Made by a program: the position numbers and the translations under genes. 64,000 nt of DNA from Streptomyces sp. QL37 (GTDB taxonomy: Bacteria > Actinomycetota > Actinomycetes > Streptomycetales > Streptomycetaceae). The notes beneath the pieces were generated by a model. That model worked only from the letters and a program-made list of their open reading frames with translations. It did no database searches and was not told where the DNA came from. This document shows positions 17,150-26,169 of the stretch, in pieces (position 1 is the first letter of the stretch; each line of letters starts with the position of its first letter). The stretch covers positions 1,364,001 to 1,428,000 of the forward strand of contig NZ_PTJS01000001.1 of the NCBI RefSeq assembly GCF_002941025.1. The letters are read 5' to 3'.

Positions 17150-17847
17150 CGGTTCACCTGCGCTCGCGCGGAGAGCACACGAGGTCCTGGCGGCGCCGGT
17201 CGGACTCGGTCGGTTACCTCCGCTCGCGCGGAGAGCACGGCCACCCGTCGCCCTCGCTCTTCGCGAAGAACGGTTCACCTCCGCTCGCGCGGAGAGCACT
17301 CGTTCATGCCCCCGGGCAGGTCCCAGCCGGACGGTTCACCTCCGCTCGCGCGGAGAGCACAGCCCTTCCGCCTTGAGTGCCGCCTCCACTTCGGTTCACC
17401 TCCGCTCGCGCGGAGAGCACGGTCCTGTCGTTGCGGGACCGGTCTGTCCGGTCGGTTCACCTCCGCTCACGCGGAGAGCACTCGCTCGTGCCGTCCGGCG
17501 AGGTGCTCGTGCACGGTTCACCTCCGCTCACGCGGAGAGCACTCCTGGACGTCGGCAGCGGTCTGGCACACGAACGGTTCACCTCCGCTCACGCGGAGAG
17601 CACCGGATCTCCGCTTCCCTGGGGTGGACGTACGGCGGTTCACCTCCGCTCACGCGGAGAGCACGATCACCGCAGCGTTGATGGGGTGTTGACCGGCGGT
17701 TCACCTCCGCTCACGCGGAGAGCACGAGTGGTGATCATCGGATGTGCTCCTGTCGTGCGGTTCACCTCCGCTCACGCGGAGAGCACTCGCTCGTGCCGTC
17801 CGGCGAGGTGCTCGTGCACGGTTCACCTCCGCTCACGCGGAGAGCAC
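17150..17847 (-). CRISPR. Type I-E CRISPR array 1 (12 repeats, 11 spacers)
   Basis: Twelve 29-nt repeats alternate with eleven spacers of 31-32 nt. On the minus strand the repeat begins GTGCTCTCCGCG and ends GGAGGTGAACCG, with stem CTCCGC/GCGGAG. Orientation is set by similarity to other I-E repeats and by the degenerate repeats at the low-coordinate end (17150 with one substitution, 17211 with one base missing). The leader therefore lies at 17848 onward, next to cas3, and the array is transcribed away from the cas operon. The five leader-distal repeats carry GCGA in the loop and the seven leader-proximal ones GTGA. One spacer occurs twice (17482-17513 and 17787-17818). Confidence 0.97.
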
Positions 17848-17889
17848 CTTCGCGAGCTGGTCTTATCTGACCGCTTTGCCGTTTCTTTG
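17848..17889 (-). promoter_or_regulatory. Leader-end motif of CRISPR array 1
   Basis: On the minus strand CAAAGAAACGGCAAAG (17874-17889) ends 26 bp before the first repeat. A matching motif lies 27 bp before array 2. The shared sequence and spacing mark it as a probable part of the leader used for spacer integration. The rest of the leader would extend toward 18016, upstream of cas3. Confidence 0.65.
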
Positions 17890-18016
17890 CTGGGTGTTGT
17901 CGTGCATGCGTCTCGATTCCTTGTCGTCCGCTGCGAGTGTAAGGCTCGCTCTTCGTGTCGGCACGACGTTGAACTACCTGCGGTTGCTGTCAGTGGTGGG
18001 TGCTATCTCTGTGCTC

Positions 18017-20881
18017 ATGATGAAGCGTGACGAGGCGGGCACCTCGGAGGACTGTGTTCTGGATGTTCGGCTATGGGGGAAGCAGAGCGGGCTGCCGCGT
18101 CCGTATCCGGTGATCTGTCATCTCCTCGACACAGGTGCGGTGTTCCAGGAGTTGTGGGATGCCGTTCTGAGTGACGAGACCAGGGAGGCTGTTGGGGGTG
18201 CGCTCGGCCTGAGTGTGGTGGAGGCGCGAACGGTGGTGTCGTTCTGGGCGGGGCTGCATGACATCGGCAAGATCACTCCCCCGTTCCAGGCCCAGGTTCC
18301 CGACTGCTATAGGCCAGTTCGCGACGATCCTGCCTACGTCAGCGCCCCGGGAGCCGAAGATGAGAAAGACTTCCGCCATGAGATCGCCTCCCACTGGGCT
18401 CTTTACCAACTCTTCGAGGAAGCCGGATATCCGGGGGGCGAGCGCCTGCTTCATAAGTCTGTGAGTCATCAGGTAGCGCAGTTACTGGGCGGCCATCACG
18501 GCCTCTTCGGGGAAGTGCTGAAGGCCAAAAAGGCGGCGCGGGCCGGCGACTACAACCCTGGCCTCGGAAAGCACGGCTGGGCTGGTCAACGGCGGGTGCA
18601 TTTCGAGGAGGTTCGGCGGGCTATGGGTGCGTTCGCGGTTCCTCGATGCGGTTTACCGGCGGGCCTGGCCGTGGTGGTGTCCGGGTTGGTGGTGGTGGCG
18701 GACTGGCTGGCGAGTCAGACCTCCACGATCGAGCAGCGGATTCCTGCTCCTGGCTGGTCCGGTACGGCAGCGGAGGTGCATGCCCATTGGCGTGCTGCCG
18801 TGAAGGCGGCTCCGGAGCTGGTGCGGGCGGCGCGGCTGGGCCGGGCCCGGTTCTCCACCGGGGAGTTCGGTGAGATGTTCCCGTTCGCTCCCAACAGTCT
18901 GCAGCGGGATCTCGCGGAGCATCTGCCGGCCTTGGTCGGGGACCGCGGGCCTGGGCTGGTACTGGTAACGGCGCCGACGGGTGACGGGAAGACGGAGGCC
19001 GCCCTGTTCGCGGCTTCGTTGCTGGGCCGGGCAGCAGGTGCCCGGGGGGTGTATTTCGCGCTGCCGACGATGGGGACGGCGGACGCGATGCTGCCCCGGG
19101 TGGAGGCGTTCGCCGCAGCTGCGCTGTCCGGCGAGCGGGCTCTGATGCTGCTGCACTCGATGGCGTGGCTGAGTAAGCCGCGCAGTGCGGACAAGGCGGC
19201 CATGCCTGATGCTCCGGCCGGGGAGAGGAGCGTGAGTACGGACGCGGGAACGGCGGTGGAAGCGGACGCGTGGTTGTGGGGTCCGAGGCGTGGGCTGCTC
19301 GCCCCCCTGGGTGTCGGCACGATCGATCAGGCGCTGAGTGCGGTGCTGCCGTTGCGGTACAACGCGCTGCGGCTGTTCGGGCTGTCGGACAAGGTGTTCG
19401 TGGTCGATGAGGCGCACGCGTACGGCCCGTGGATGCATCAGCTCTTGCTGCGGTTACTGGAGTGGCTGGGTGCGATGGGCGCCCCGGTGGTGCTGTTGTC
19501 GGCCACGCTTACGGGTCGTTCGGCGGGCTCCCTGGTGGATGCCTACCGGCGTGGTGCCGGGTTCCGCGAGCCTTCGAAGGTGGTTCCGCGGTATCCGGGC
19601 TGGCTGTTCGCGAGCGGCGTCTCGGGGGAGGTGTCGGCCGCACGGGGTACGGCGAGCAACCGTGCCCGGACGCTGAAGGTAATCCGTCGCCCGGTGGAAT
19701 GGGACACCCCGGACCCGGCCGACGCTCCGGTGCGCGCAGGCGGTCGGCGTGCTGCGCTGCGGGAGGTACTGGCACCCGTCGCTGCCCAGGGTGGTACAGC
19801 GCTGGTGTGCTGCACCACCGTGGCCGAGGCCCAGCAGACCTACCGGGATGTGTGTGCTGCCTTCCCTGAGCTTGCGGCACGCTCTGGCGGGGTGCGGCTG
19901 CTGCACTCCCGCTACCCGGCGGACGTGCGCGCGGCGATCACAGCTCAGTGCGAGAACGCGTACGGGAAGCCGGGCAAAGAGTCCGTTGCGGTGCGTCCGG
20001 GGTCGGTTCTGGTGGCGACGCAGGTGGTGGAGCAGTCTCTGGACTTCGACTTCGACCTGGTGGTGAGCGACCTGGCGCCGCTGGCCCAGTTGTTGCAGCG
20101 CGCCGGGCGCGGGCGTCGGCACCAGCGGGGACCTCTCGGCCGGCCGAGGTGGGCGGCTGCGGAGGACGAACCGGAACTGGTGGTCCTTGATCCTCTGGCC
20201 ACGCTCGATGGTTCCGTTCCCCGCTCGTGGGGGACGGTCTACGACGCGGGGCTGCTCGTACGCACGTCACAGATTATGGACAGGTACGCCCCGGGCGGCA
20301 TCGCGGTGCCTGGTGACGTGCAGCGGCTGGTCGACGAGGTGTACGAGGAAGAGTTCGTCGACCGGCTGAAGGGTGCTGCCCGTGAGGAGCTGGCGCGGCT
20401 GGACGAGGAGCGGCTGGCGGGTGAGGCGGCGGAGCGGCATTTGGCGACCTGGACGAGCGTCTGCGCTCCGGCGGACGTAAAGGGCGATCTCAGCAAGCTG
20501 TCGGCTCGGGATGCGGGGGTGACCGAGGACTTGCTGACGACGCGTCTGGGTGCCGACACCGGTCGTGTGCTCTGCCTCTATGTGCAGGCCGACGGGGCGG
20601 CGACGCTTGATCCGGAGGGCAGGGTCCTGACCCCTGCCGGAGGGCGGCACGGCCTCCGAGCGGCGGAGCTGGCCGATGTCGCGCGGCGAGTGGCGCCCGT
20701 GCCGGGGCGGTGGCTGCGCGGGGCTGAACCTGGGGTGACGGTGCCGGAGACGTGGGGGACGCATCCCTGGCTCCGCGACCTCGTTGTGCTGCGCATGAGC
20801 CCGCTAGAGGACGGGAGTTGGGCAGGTACCCATGGGCGTTTCACGGTTTCCATATCAGAGGTCGGCCTCGAAGCACAGTGA
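18017..20881 (+). CDS. cas3: Cas3 nuclease-helicase, type I-E
   Basis: The protein has 954 aa from ATG 18017 (a second ATG follows directly). The frame is open further upstream only because it runs through array 1. The HD nuclease domain comes first, with HD at residues 81-82 in LHDIGKITPPF. The SF2 helicase follows, with Walker A TGDGKT at about 321, DEAH at 464-467 in VVDEAHAYGPW, and LLSATL at about 493. The Cas3 C-terminal domain completes it. Cas3 is recruited by Cascade to unwind and degrade target DNA. All key motifs are present. The ribosome binding site is poor, and the gene is separated from casA by 160 bp. Confidence 0.97.
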   Translation: MMKRDEAGTSEDCVLDVRLWGKQSGLPRPYPVICHLLDTGAVFQELWDAVLSDETREAVGGALGLSVVEARTVVSFWAGLHDIGKITPPFQAQVPDCYRPVRDDPAYVSAPGAEDEKDFRHEIASHWALYQLFEEAGYPGGERLLHKSVSHQVAQLLGGHHGLFGEVLKAKKAARAGDYNPGLGKHGWAGQRRVHFEEVRRAMGAFAVPRCGLPAGLAVVVSGLVVVADWLASQTSTIEQRIPAPGWSGTAAEVHAHWRAAVKAAPELVRAARLGRARFSTGEFGEMFPFAPNSLQRDLAEHLPALVGDRGPGLVLVTAPTGDGKTEAALFAASLLGRAAGARGVYFALPTMGTADAMLPRVEAFAAAALSGERALMLLHSMAWLSKPRSADKAAMPDAPAGERSVSTDAGTAVEADAWLWGPRRGLLAPLGVGTIDQALSAVLPLRYNALRLFGLSDKVFVVDEAHAYGPWMHQLLLRLLEWLGAMGAPVVLLSATLTGRSAGSLVDAYRRGAGFREPSKVVPRYPGWLFASGVSGEVSAARGTASNRARTLKVIRRPVEWDTPDPADAPVRAGGRRAALREVLAPVAAQGGTALVCCTTVAEAQQTYRDVCAAFPELAARSGGVRLLHSRYPADVRAAITAQCENAYGKPGKESVAVRPGSVLVATQVVEQSLDFDFDLVVSDLAPLAQLLQRAGRGRRHQRGPLGRPRWAAAEDEPELVVLDPLATLDGSVPRSWGTVYDAGLLVRTSQIMDRYAPGGIAVPGDVQRLVDEVYEEEFVDRLKGAAREELARLDEERLAGEAAERHLATWTSVCAPADVKGDLSKLSARDAGVTEDLLTTRLGADTGRVLCLYVQADGAATLDPEGRVLTPAGGRHGLRAAELADVARRVAPVPGRWLRGAEPGVTVPETWGTHPWLRDLVVLRMSPLEDGSWAGTHGRFTVSISEVGLEAQ

Positions 20882-21041
20882 TCTTCACGTTTTGATCACT
20901 TACCCATCATATTTTCGCTACGTTTCATGTGCGGCCTTCCGCGACCCAGATGGCACGCGGTCGCCGTCCCAGCGGCGCGGCGAGGGCCGCCCGCTTTGTT
21001 TCCGGCTTCCAGCGCTGTCTGCATGACGACAGGACATCTCC
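20882..21041 (+). promoter_or_regulatory. Gap between cas3 and casA, possible separate Cascade promoter
   Basis: This is the only gap of note inside the cas operon (160 bp). Its first 55 bp are unusually AT-rich (TTTTGATCACTTACCCATCA region), followed by a GC-rich inverted segment. It could hold a promoter for the Cascade genes apart from cas3. No defined -35/-10 pair is claimed. Confidence 0.35.
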
Positions 21042-22652
21042 ATGCCAACCGGTACGTACAACCTGATCGACCAACCGTGTGTCCCTGTGCGCTGGAAACC
21101 CGGCAGCACAACATCCGGTGACGATGCGCTCCCCGATCTGGTGGGGCTGCGTGAACTGATGGTGCGCAGCCACGACATCGAGTCACTGGCCGTCGCTGAC
21201 GCGCCCGCGCATGCAGCCTTGCTCCGCGTCCTGTACGCGCTCACGGCCACGGTGGCCGACCTGACCGATCAGGGCAGCGAAGGCGACTGGGACGAACGCC
21301 GCCTGGACGTTCTGGACACTGGCCAGTTCCTGCCCGGCAGGGTCGACGCGTATTTCGAGCAATACAGGGAGCGGTTCTTCCTGTTCGCGCCGGGCGGCCG
21401 TCCGTGGATGCAGGACCCCCGGTTGGCGAAGCAGTGCGACGCGGCGAACACCGCCGGTGTCAACAAGCTCATTGTCACCCGCCCCTCGGGCAACAACCAC
21501 TCCTGGTTCAGGCACGACACAGACACCGCCCCCGAGCTGCCCTCTGCCCCCGAAGCCTTCCTCAGCCTGCTGGTATGGCACTACTACGGACCCTCGGGCC
21601 GGTGCTCGTCCCGTGAGGTGAACGGGGTGAAGACCGCGAGCGCCACCGCAGGCCCCCTGCGGACGGCCCTGTCCTATCACCCCGAGGGCGACTCCCTCTT
21701 CGAGACGCTGCTGGCCGGCCTCGTACCGCCGGAGGACAGCGTGAACGGCCAAGAGGACTTGTGCCCGTGGGAACAGGAGGATCTGCCGGACCCCGACCAC
21801 CCGCCCCGGCAAGCGATGGGGCCGCGCTCGCGGCACACCGGACGCTCGCAGCACGCGCTGCTCCTGCTGCCCGACGAGACCAGCACCCATGTGCGGGATG
21901 CGTTCATCACCTGGGCGTACCGGGGTGAGCGGATGCCGCGGGAAGACGACTACCTGATCTGGCAGACCAGCCAGCAGGGCAACCGCTACCCGCGTCCCGC
22001 TGATGCCGGCCGTGCCCTGTGGCGTGACCTGGACGCCCTGCTGTTGCAGCACCCGCCGGCGGGCAGCGCCCACCCGCAGCAGCCCCGTGTCTTTCGCACG
22101 GCGGACCAGGTCTCGGAGGACCTGCGGGTGCGGGCGCTCGGCTTCGACCAGGAGGGGCAGGCCAAGGACACCCAGTTCATCGACGCCAGCACCCCGGCCG
22201 TCCTAGGCTACGCCGAGGACAACGACCCGCGCACCGTCCCCGCAGTCGGCCGCCTGCGGCAGTTCGGGGAACTGTACGGACGCCGTCTGGACCGAGCGGT
22301 CAAACGCGCCTGGGCCGCCTACGTCAGGGACGCCAAAGCGGACGGGGCAGCCTGGGCGGCGGAGGCCGGAGCCCGCTACTGGCCCCGCGCCGAGGCGGAG
22401 TTCTGGGCCCGGTTCCGTCTCCTGGACCGCACCGGTGACGTGGACGACGGCGGCTTCGACCCGGCAGCAACCCGCCGGGCCTTCCTGCGCCTGGCCGAGG
22501 AGGCATACGACACGGTCACCGCGCCCGTCACCCGCACACTGCGCGGTGCGAAAGCCGTCTCCCAGGCCCGCATCGACCTCTACGGCGGGACCCCGAAAAC
22601 CAGGGCAGCCGTACCCGCACCCCGCGCGAAGACCAAGGAGCCCACCGCATGA
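21042..22652 (+). CDS. casA: Cascade large subunit Cas8e (Cse1/CasA)
   Basis: The protein has 536 aa. The opening NLIDQPCVPVRWKPG, then LREL and SHDIESL, is typical of Cse1. FFLFAPGGRPWMQDPRL and LIVTRPSGNNHSWFRHD follow in the expected order. Cse1 recognises the PAM and recruits Cas3. The length fits the family (about 500-560 aa). The stop overlaps the casB start (ATGA at 22649). It appears intact. Confidence 0.96.
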   Translation: MPTGTYNLIDQPCVPVRWKPGSTTSGDDALPDLVGLRELMVRSHDIESLAVADAPAHAALLRVLYALTATVADLTDQGSEGDWDERRLDVLDTGQFLPGRVDAYFEQYRERFFLFAPGGRPWMQDPRLAKQCDAANTAGVNKLIVTRPSGNNHSWFRHDTDTAPELPSAPEAFLSLLVWHYYGPSGRCSSREVNGVKTASATAGPLRTALSYHPEGDSLFETLLAGLVPPEDSVNGQEDLCPWEQEDLPDPDHPPRQAMGPRSRHTGRSQHALLLLPDETSTHVRDAFITWAYRGERMPREDDYLIWQTSQQGNRYPRPADAGRALWRDLDALLLQHPPAGSAHPQQPRVFRTADQVSEDLRVRALGFDQEGQAKDTQFIDASTPAVLGYAEDNDPRTVPAVGRLRQFGELYGRRLDRAVKRAWAAYVRDAKADGAAWAAEAGARYWPRAEAEFWARFRLLDRTGDVDDGGFDPAATRRAFLRLAEEAYDTVTAPVTRTLRGAKAVSQARIDLYGGTPKTRAAVPAPRAKTKEPTA

Positions 22653-23392
22653 CGACCACTCCCCCGCCAGCTGCTGCGGATACCACCACCCCGCAGGAAG
22701 CAGCCGCTACGATCCCGCAGCAGAGCGGCGCCCCGCGGGCGGGCCGCTCACGTGCGTTCACCCACTGGATCGTGCAGGTCAGTGCCGAGGATCCCGGCGC
22801 CCGCAGCGCGCTGCGCAGCGGCCTGCGCAAGGATCTCGACTCAGTACGGCGCATGCACCGTCTGGTCGCCCCGTGGCTGCCCGAACAGCGCTCCGAAGAT
22901 GTCGAGCGGGCCTACTACACGGTCGCCGCGATGATCGCCGCCCAGCCCCGCAGCGCCCTGACCGCATCGCAGGGCGCAGCCGACAGCCCGCACCTGCCTG
23001 ACGGTCAGGACCCGGCCCCCGCTCCGCGGCGGCGTCGCACCAGTCTCGGCACAGCGTTCGCCACCGCAGTCACCGAAGGGCCGGGCCGGGAGAAGGAGAT
23101 GCGGGCAGGGACGGCGGAGAGCCGCCTCAACCTCCTCACCCGCCAGAGCGTCAACGGCCTGCACCGGCACCTGCCGGCCTCCGTCGGATACCTGCGCTCG
23201 CTCGGCGTGATCATCGACTGGGCGCAGCTCCTGGACGACCTCGCCAACTGGCGCAAGCAGTCCGGGCGGATCTCCCGAACCTGGCTCCAGGACTTCTACC
23301 GGGAGCGGGACAGCGACCTGTCCCAGCAGGCAGACAAAGCGGACGAGAAAGAACTGGCAGCCGAGACAGCATCCGGCCCTACCGCCGCCTGA
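22649..23392 (+). CDS. casB: Cascade small subunit Cas11/Cse2 (CasB)
   Basis: The protein has 247 aa, alpha-helical and variable as expected for Cse2. After a low-complexity Pro/Ala/Thr head of about 35 residues it has DPGARSALRSGLRKDLDSVR and later SRLNLLTRQSVNGLHRHLP, the two conserved Cse2 blocks. Two copies bind along the crRNA-target filament. It overlaps casA by four bases. A Pro-rich insertion at about 110-125 separates the blocks. Confidence 0.94.
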   Translation: MTTTPPPAAADTTTPQEAAATIPQQSGAPRAGRSRAFTHWIVQVSAEDPGARSALRSGLRKDLDSVRRMHRLVAPWLPEQRSEDVERAYYTVAAMIAAQPRSALTASQGAADSPHLPDGQDPAPAPRRRRTSLGTAFATAVTEGPGREKEMRAGTAESRLNLLTRQSVNGLHRHLPASVGYLRSLGVIIDWAQLLDDLANWRKQSGRISRTWLQDFYRERDSDLSQQADKADEKELAAETASGPTAA

Positions 23393-23462
23393 CGCCACCC
23401 CCTTGATCAACCACCCACGCCTCACACCACACACGCGCTTCGTACGAAGGAGTCACACCACC

Positions 23463-24650
23463 ATGATCATGGCCGCCCGCTTCATCGACATCCACCTCAT
23501 CCAGAGCGTCCCGTTCGCCAACCTGAACCGGGACGACACCAATTCCGTCAAGACGGTGCAGTACGGCAGCGTGCTCCGCACCCGGGTCAGCAGCCAGTCC
23601 TGGAAGCGGGCCGTCCGGGGCGTGTTCGAGGACCGCATCGGCCAGGCGGCGCTGCGCACCCGCCGCATCGGTGAGCGCGTCACCCGCCTCCTTACCGAGG
23701 ACCGTGGATGGCCGCTCGACCTCGCGGAGCGGGCTGGGGCGCACACGGCAGCGGCCAGCAGCATCAAGTTCGAACTCGCGAAGGACCCCAAGGACTCCAA
23801 GCAGTCCATCACCAACAAGGTCCTCACCAACGCTATGGTCTACGTCCCGGAAACCGCGGTAGCCGAACTCGCGAACCTGGCCGAGGAACACCGCGAGGCG
23901 CTGCAGGGCGCCAAGGACATCAAGAAGCCCGCCGACAAGAGCATCCTGCCCACCGACAAGGTCGAGGCGGTGCTGCGCTCCCGCAACGGCGTCATCAACC
24001 TCTTCGGCCGGATGCTCGCCGAGGTCGACAACGCCGGTGTCGACGGCGCCGTCCAGGTCGCCCACGCCCTCACCACCCACGAGACCGACGTCGAACTCGA
24101 CTACTTCTCCGCCGTCGACGACGTCACCGCCACCTGGGGCGACCAGACCGGCAGCGGCCACATGGGCCACACCGAGTTCAGCGCCGGCACCTTCTACCGG
24201 TACGCCACCATCGACCTGCGCGACCTCGCCCACAACATCGGGGACAACCCCGACGAGCTCCGCGAACTCACCGCCGCCTTCCTCAACGCCTTCATCCTCT
24301 CCCTGCCCCAGGCGAAGAAGAACTCCACCGCCCCCCACACCATCCCCGACCTCGCCCACATCTGCGTACGCACCGACCGGCCCCTGTCCTACGCCGCCGC
24401 GTTCGAAAGCCCCGTCGCCGCAGCCGGCCAGGGCGGCTACGCAGCCCCCTCCCGCACCACCCTGTCCGAGTACGCCGAGGCCGCCAACCGTCTCCTGGGC
24501 ACCAGCGGGATCCTCACCTCCGGCTGGGCCGGCATCGACGCCAAGGGCCTCGACGGGCTCGGCACCCGCCACACCGGCTTCGACACCCTCATCGACGCCA
24601 CCCTCGACAGCGCCCTCACCACCACGCTGCCCGCCGGCGGCAAGGCATGA
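23463..24650 (+). CDS. casC: Cascade backbone Cas7e (Cse4/CasC)
   Basis: The protein has 395 aa. ATG 23463 is used because AAGGAG lies 10 bases upstream. The N-terminus FIDIHLIQSVPFANLNRDDT, then VLRTRVSSQSWKRAVR, is the hallmark of Cas7e, which polymerises along the crRNA spacer. VTATWGDQTGSGHMGHTEFS lies in the middle. It overlaps casD (ATGA at 24647). Confidence 0.97.
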   Translation: MIMAARFIDIHLIQSVPFANLNRDDTNSVKTVQYGSVLRTRVSSQSWKRAVRGVFEDRIGQAALRTRRIGERVTRLLTEDRGWPLDLAERAGAHTAAASSIKFELAKDPKDSKQSITNKVLTNAMVYVPETAVAELANLAEEHREALQGAKDIKKPADKSILPTDKVEAVLRSRNGVINLFGRMLAEVDNAGVDGAVQVAHALTTHETDVELDYFSAVDDVTATWGDQTGSGHMGHTEFSAGTFYRYATIDLRDLAHNIGDNPDELRELTAAFLNAFILSLPQAKKNSTAPHTIPDLAHICVRTDRPLSYAAAFESPVAAAGQGGYAAPSRTTLSEYAEAANRLLGTSGILTSGWAGIDAKGLDGLGTRHTGFDTLIDATLDSALTTTLPAGGKA

Positions 24651-25510
24651 CCACCCCGCACCCGGCCCCCGAGCCGGGCCTCCTGCTCCGCCTGACCGGG
24701 CCCCTGCAGTCCTGGGGGCTGCACAGCCACTTCAACGAACGGGACACCGCCGCCTTCCCCACCCGCTCCGGCGTCATCGGCATGCTCGCCTCCGCCCTCG
24801 GACGTCACCGCGACCAGCCCATCGACGACCTCACCGCACTGCAGCTGACCGTGCGCACCGACCGGCCCGGCGTACTACTGCGCGACCTGCACACCGTCGG
24901 CGGCGGCCTCCCTGGCAAAGCGACCGTCACTACCGCCGAAGGCAAGAAACGCCCCGGTGACACCGGCACGCTCCTCACCCACCGCTACTACCTCGCCGAC
25001 GCCGCCTTCACCGTCGCTCTCACCACCCCGCAGCCGGCCACCGAAACCCATGCCCTCCTGGACCGCTGCGCTGACGCCCTGCGTAGCCCCCGGTGGTCCC
25101 TGCACCTCGGCCGCCGTTCATGCCCGCCCGAAGGCCCCGTACTGATCGGGCAGAGCGACGACGTCCTGCACCACCTCGTCCACCTGCCACTCGCCGCGCA
25201 ACCGCCCCGGCAACGCACAGCCGAGCACACACCCGTGGAATTCCTGGCAGACCGCCCGATGACCCACCTGCCCGCCCCCGCCCACACCGTCAGCGAAACC
25301 AACGAGGACGGCACCAACTCCTCGGGCGAACTCAACGACCAGCCCGTCAACTACCACCCCAGCCGACGCGCCTACCGCGCCCGGCCCCTGTACCGGCGCA
25401 CCCTCCTCCTGCCCCGCTCCCAGTTCGCCGGACTCGGCACAGCACAGCTCACCGCCCTGGGGCACTACCTCGACACCCGGCTCAACACCACCGAAGGGAG
25501 CCGACGATGA
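24647..25510 (+). CDS. casD: Cascade subunit Cas5e (CasD)
   Basis: The protein has 287 aa. LLLRLTGPLQSWGLHSHFNE and PTRSGVIGMLASALGRHRD are the characteristic N-terminal blocks of Cas5e. HRYYLADAAFTVAL and LHLGRRSCPP follow. Cas5e binds the 5' handle of the crRNA. ATGA overlaps join it to casC and casE. Confidence 0.97.
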   Translation: MTTPHPAPEPGLLLRLTGPLQSWGLHSHFNERDTAAFPTRSGVIGMLASALGRHRDQPIDDLTALQLTVRTDRPGVLLRDLHTVGGGLPGKATVTTAEGKKRPGDTGTLLTHRYYLADAAFTVALTTPQPATETHALLDRCADALRSPRWSLHLGRRSCPPEGPVLIGQSDDVLHHLVHLPLAAQPPRQRTAEHTPVEFLADRPMTHLPAPAHTVSETNEDGTNSSGELNDQPVNYHPSRRAYRARPLYRRTLLLPRSQFAGLGTAQLTALGHYLDTRLNTTEGSRR

Positions 25511-26169
25511 CGCTCTGGCTCACCCGCATCGTCCCCGACACCCGCTCCCAGGACGCCCGCCGCGACCTCGCAGGCGCTATCGGCATGCACCGCCGCATCA
25601 TGAGCCTCTTCCCGTCCAACGCCGGCCCCGACCCCCGCGCCCGCTTCGGCATCCTCTTCCGCACCGAAGACACCCCCACCGGCCCGCACCTGCTCCTCCA
25701 GTCAACCCACGAACCCGACACCCCACGCCTCCCCACCGGCTACGGCACCGCCCACACCCGCCCCCTCGACGCACTCATCGACGCCATCCGCCCCGGACTC
25801 ACCATCCGCTACCGGTGCGCCGCCAGTCCCGTCCGCAAACCCGGCGCCACCACCCGCGCCCTCTACAACCTCCCACCCGTCGTCCCACTCACCGGCGCGG
25901 CAGCCGACGAATGGTGGCTCCGCCAAGCCGACCAGAGCGGACTCAAACCCCTCACCCACCACTCCCACCCCCTGGACGCCGTCCGCGGCGAACGCCGCCC
26001 CGACGGCGCACCAGCCCAGCGCATCCGCCACGCCCGCACCCAGTTCGACGGCACAGCCGCCATCATCGACCCCGACCAGCTCCGCACAGCCGTCCTCAAC
26101 GGCATCGGACGCGGCAAAGCCTACGGATGCGGCCTCCTCAGCATCGCCCCCGCGAGGCAACCCCAGTGA
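25507..26169 (+). CDS. casE: crRNA endoribonuclease Cas6e (CasE)
   Basis: The protein has 220 aa. It opens with MTLWLTRIVP, then GMHRRIMSLFP, which contains the catalytic His. The C-terminal glycine-rich loop NGIGRGKAYGCGLLSIAP is well conserved. Cas6e cuts the repeat hairpin, which in both arrays has the same CTCCGC/GCGGAG stem, so one enzyme can serve both. The stop overlaps the cas1 start (GTGA at 26166). Confidence 0.97.
   Translation: MTLWLTRIVPDTRSQDARRDLAGAIGMHRRIMSLFPSNAGPDPRARFGILFRTEDTPTGPHLLLQSTHEPDTPRLPTGYGTAHTRPLDALIDAIRPGLTIRYRCAASPVRKPGATTRALYNLPPVVPLTGAAADEWWLRQADQSGLKPLTHHSHPLDAVRGERRPDGAPAQRIRHARTQFDGTAAIIDPDQLRTAVLNGIGRGKAYGCGLLSIAPARQPQ

Noticed and set aside
17144..18016. 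Plus-strand ORFs through array 1, including an apparent N-terminal extension of cas3
   Set aside because: The frame runs through repeats; the Cas3 fold starts at about 18017.
23708..25093. Long Arg/Pro-rich ORFs in alternate frames of the cas genes
   Set aside because: Low-complexity composition typical of shadow frames in high-GC DNA; the real frames carry Cas motifs.
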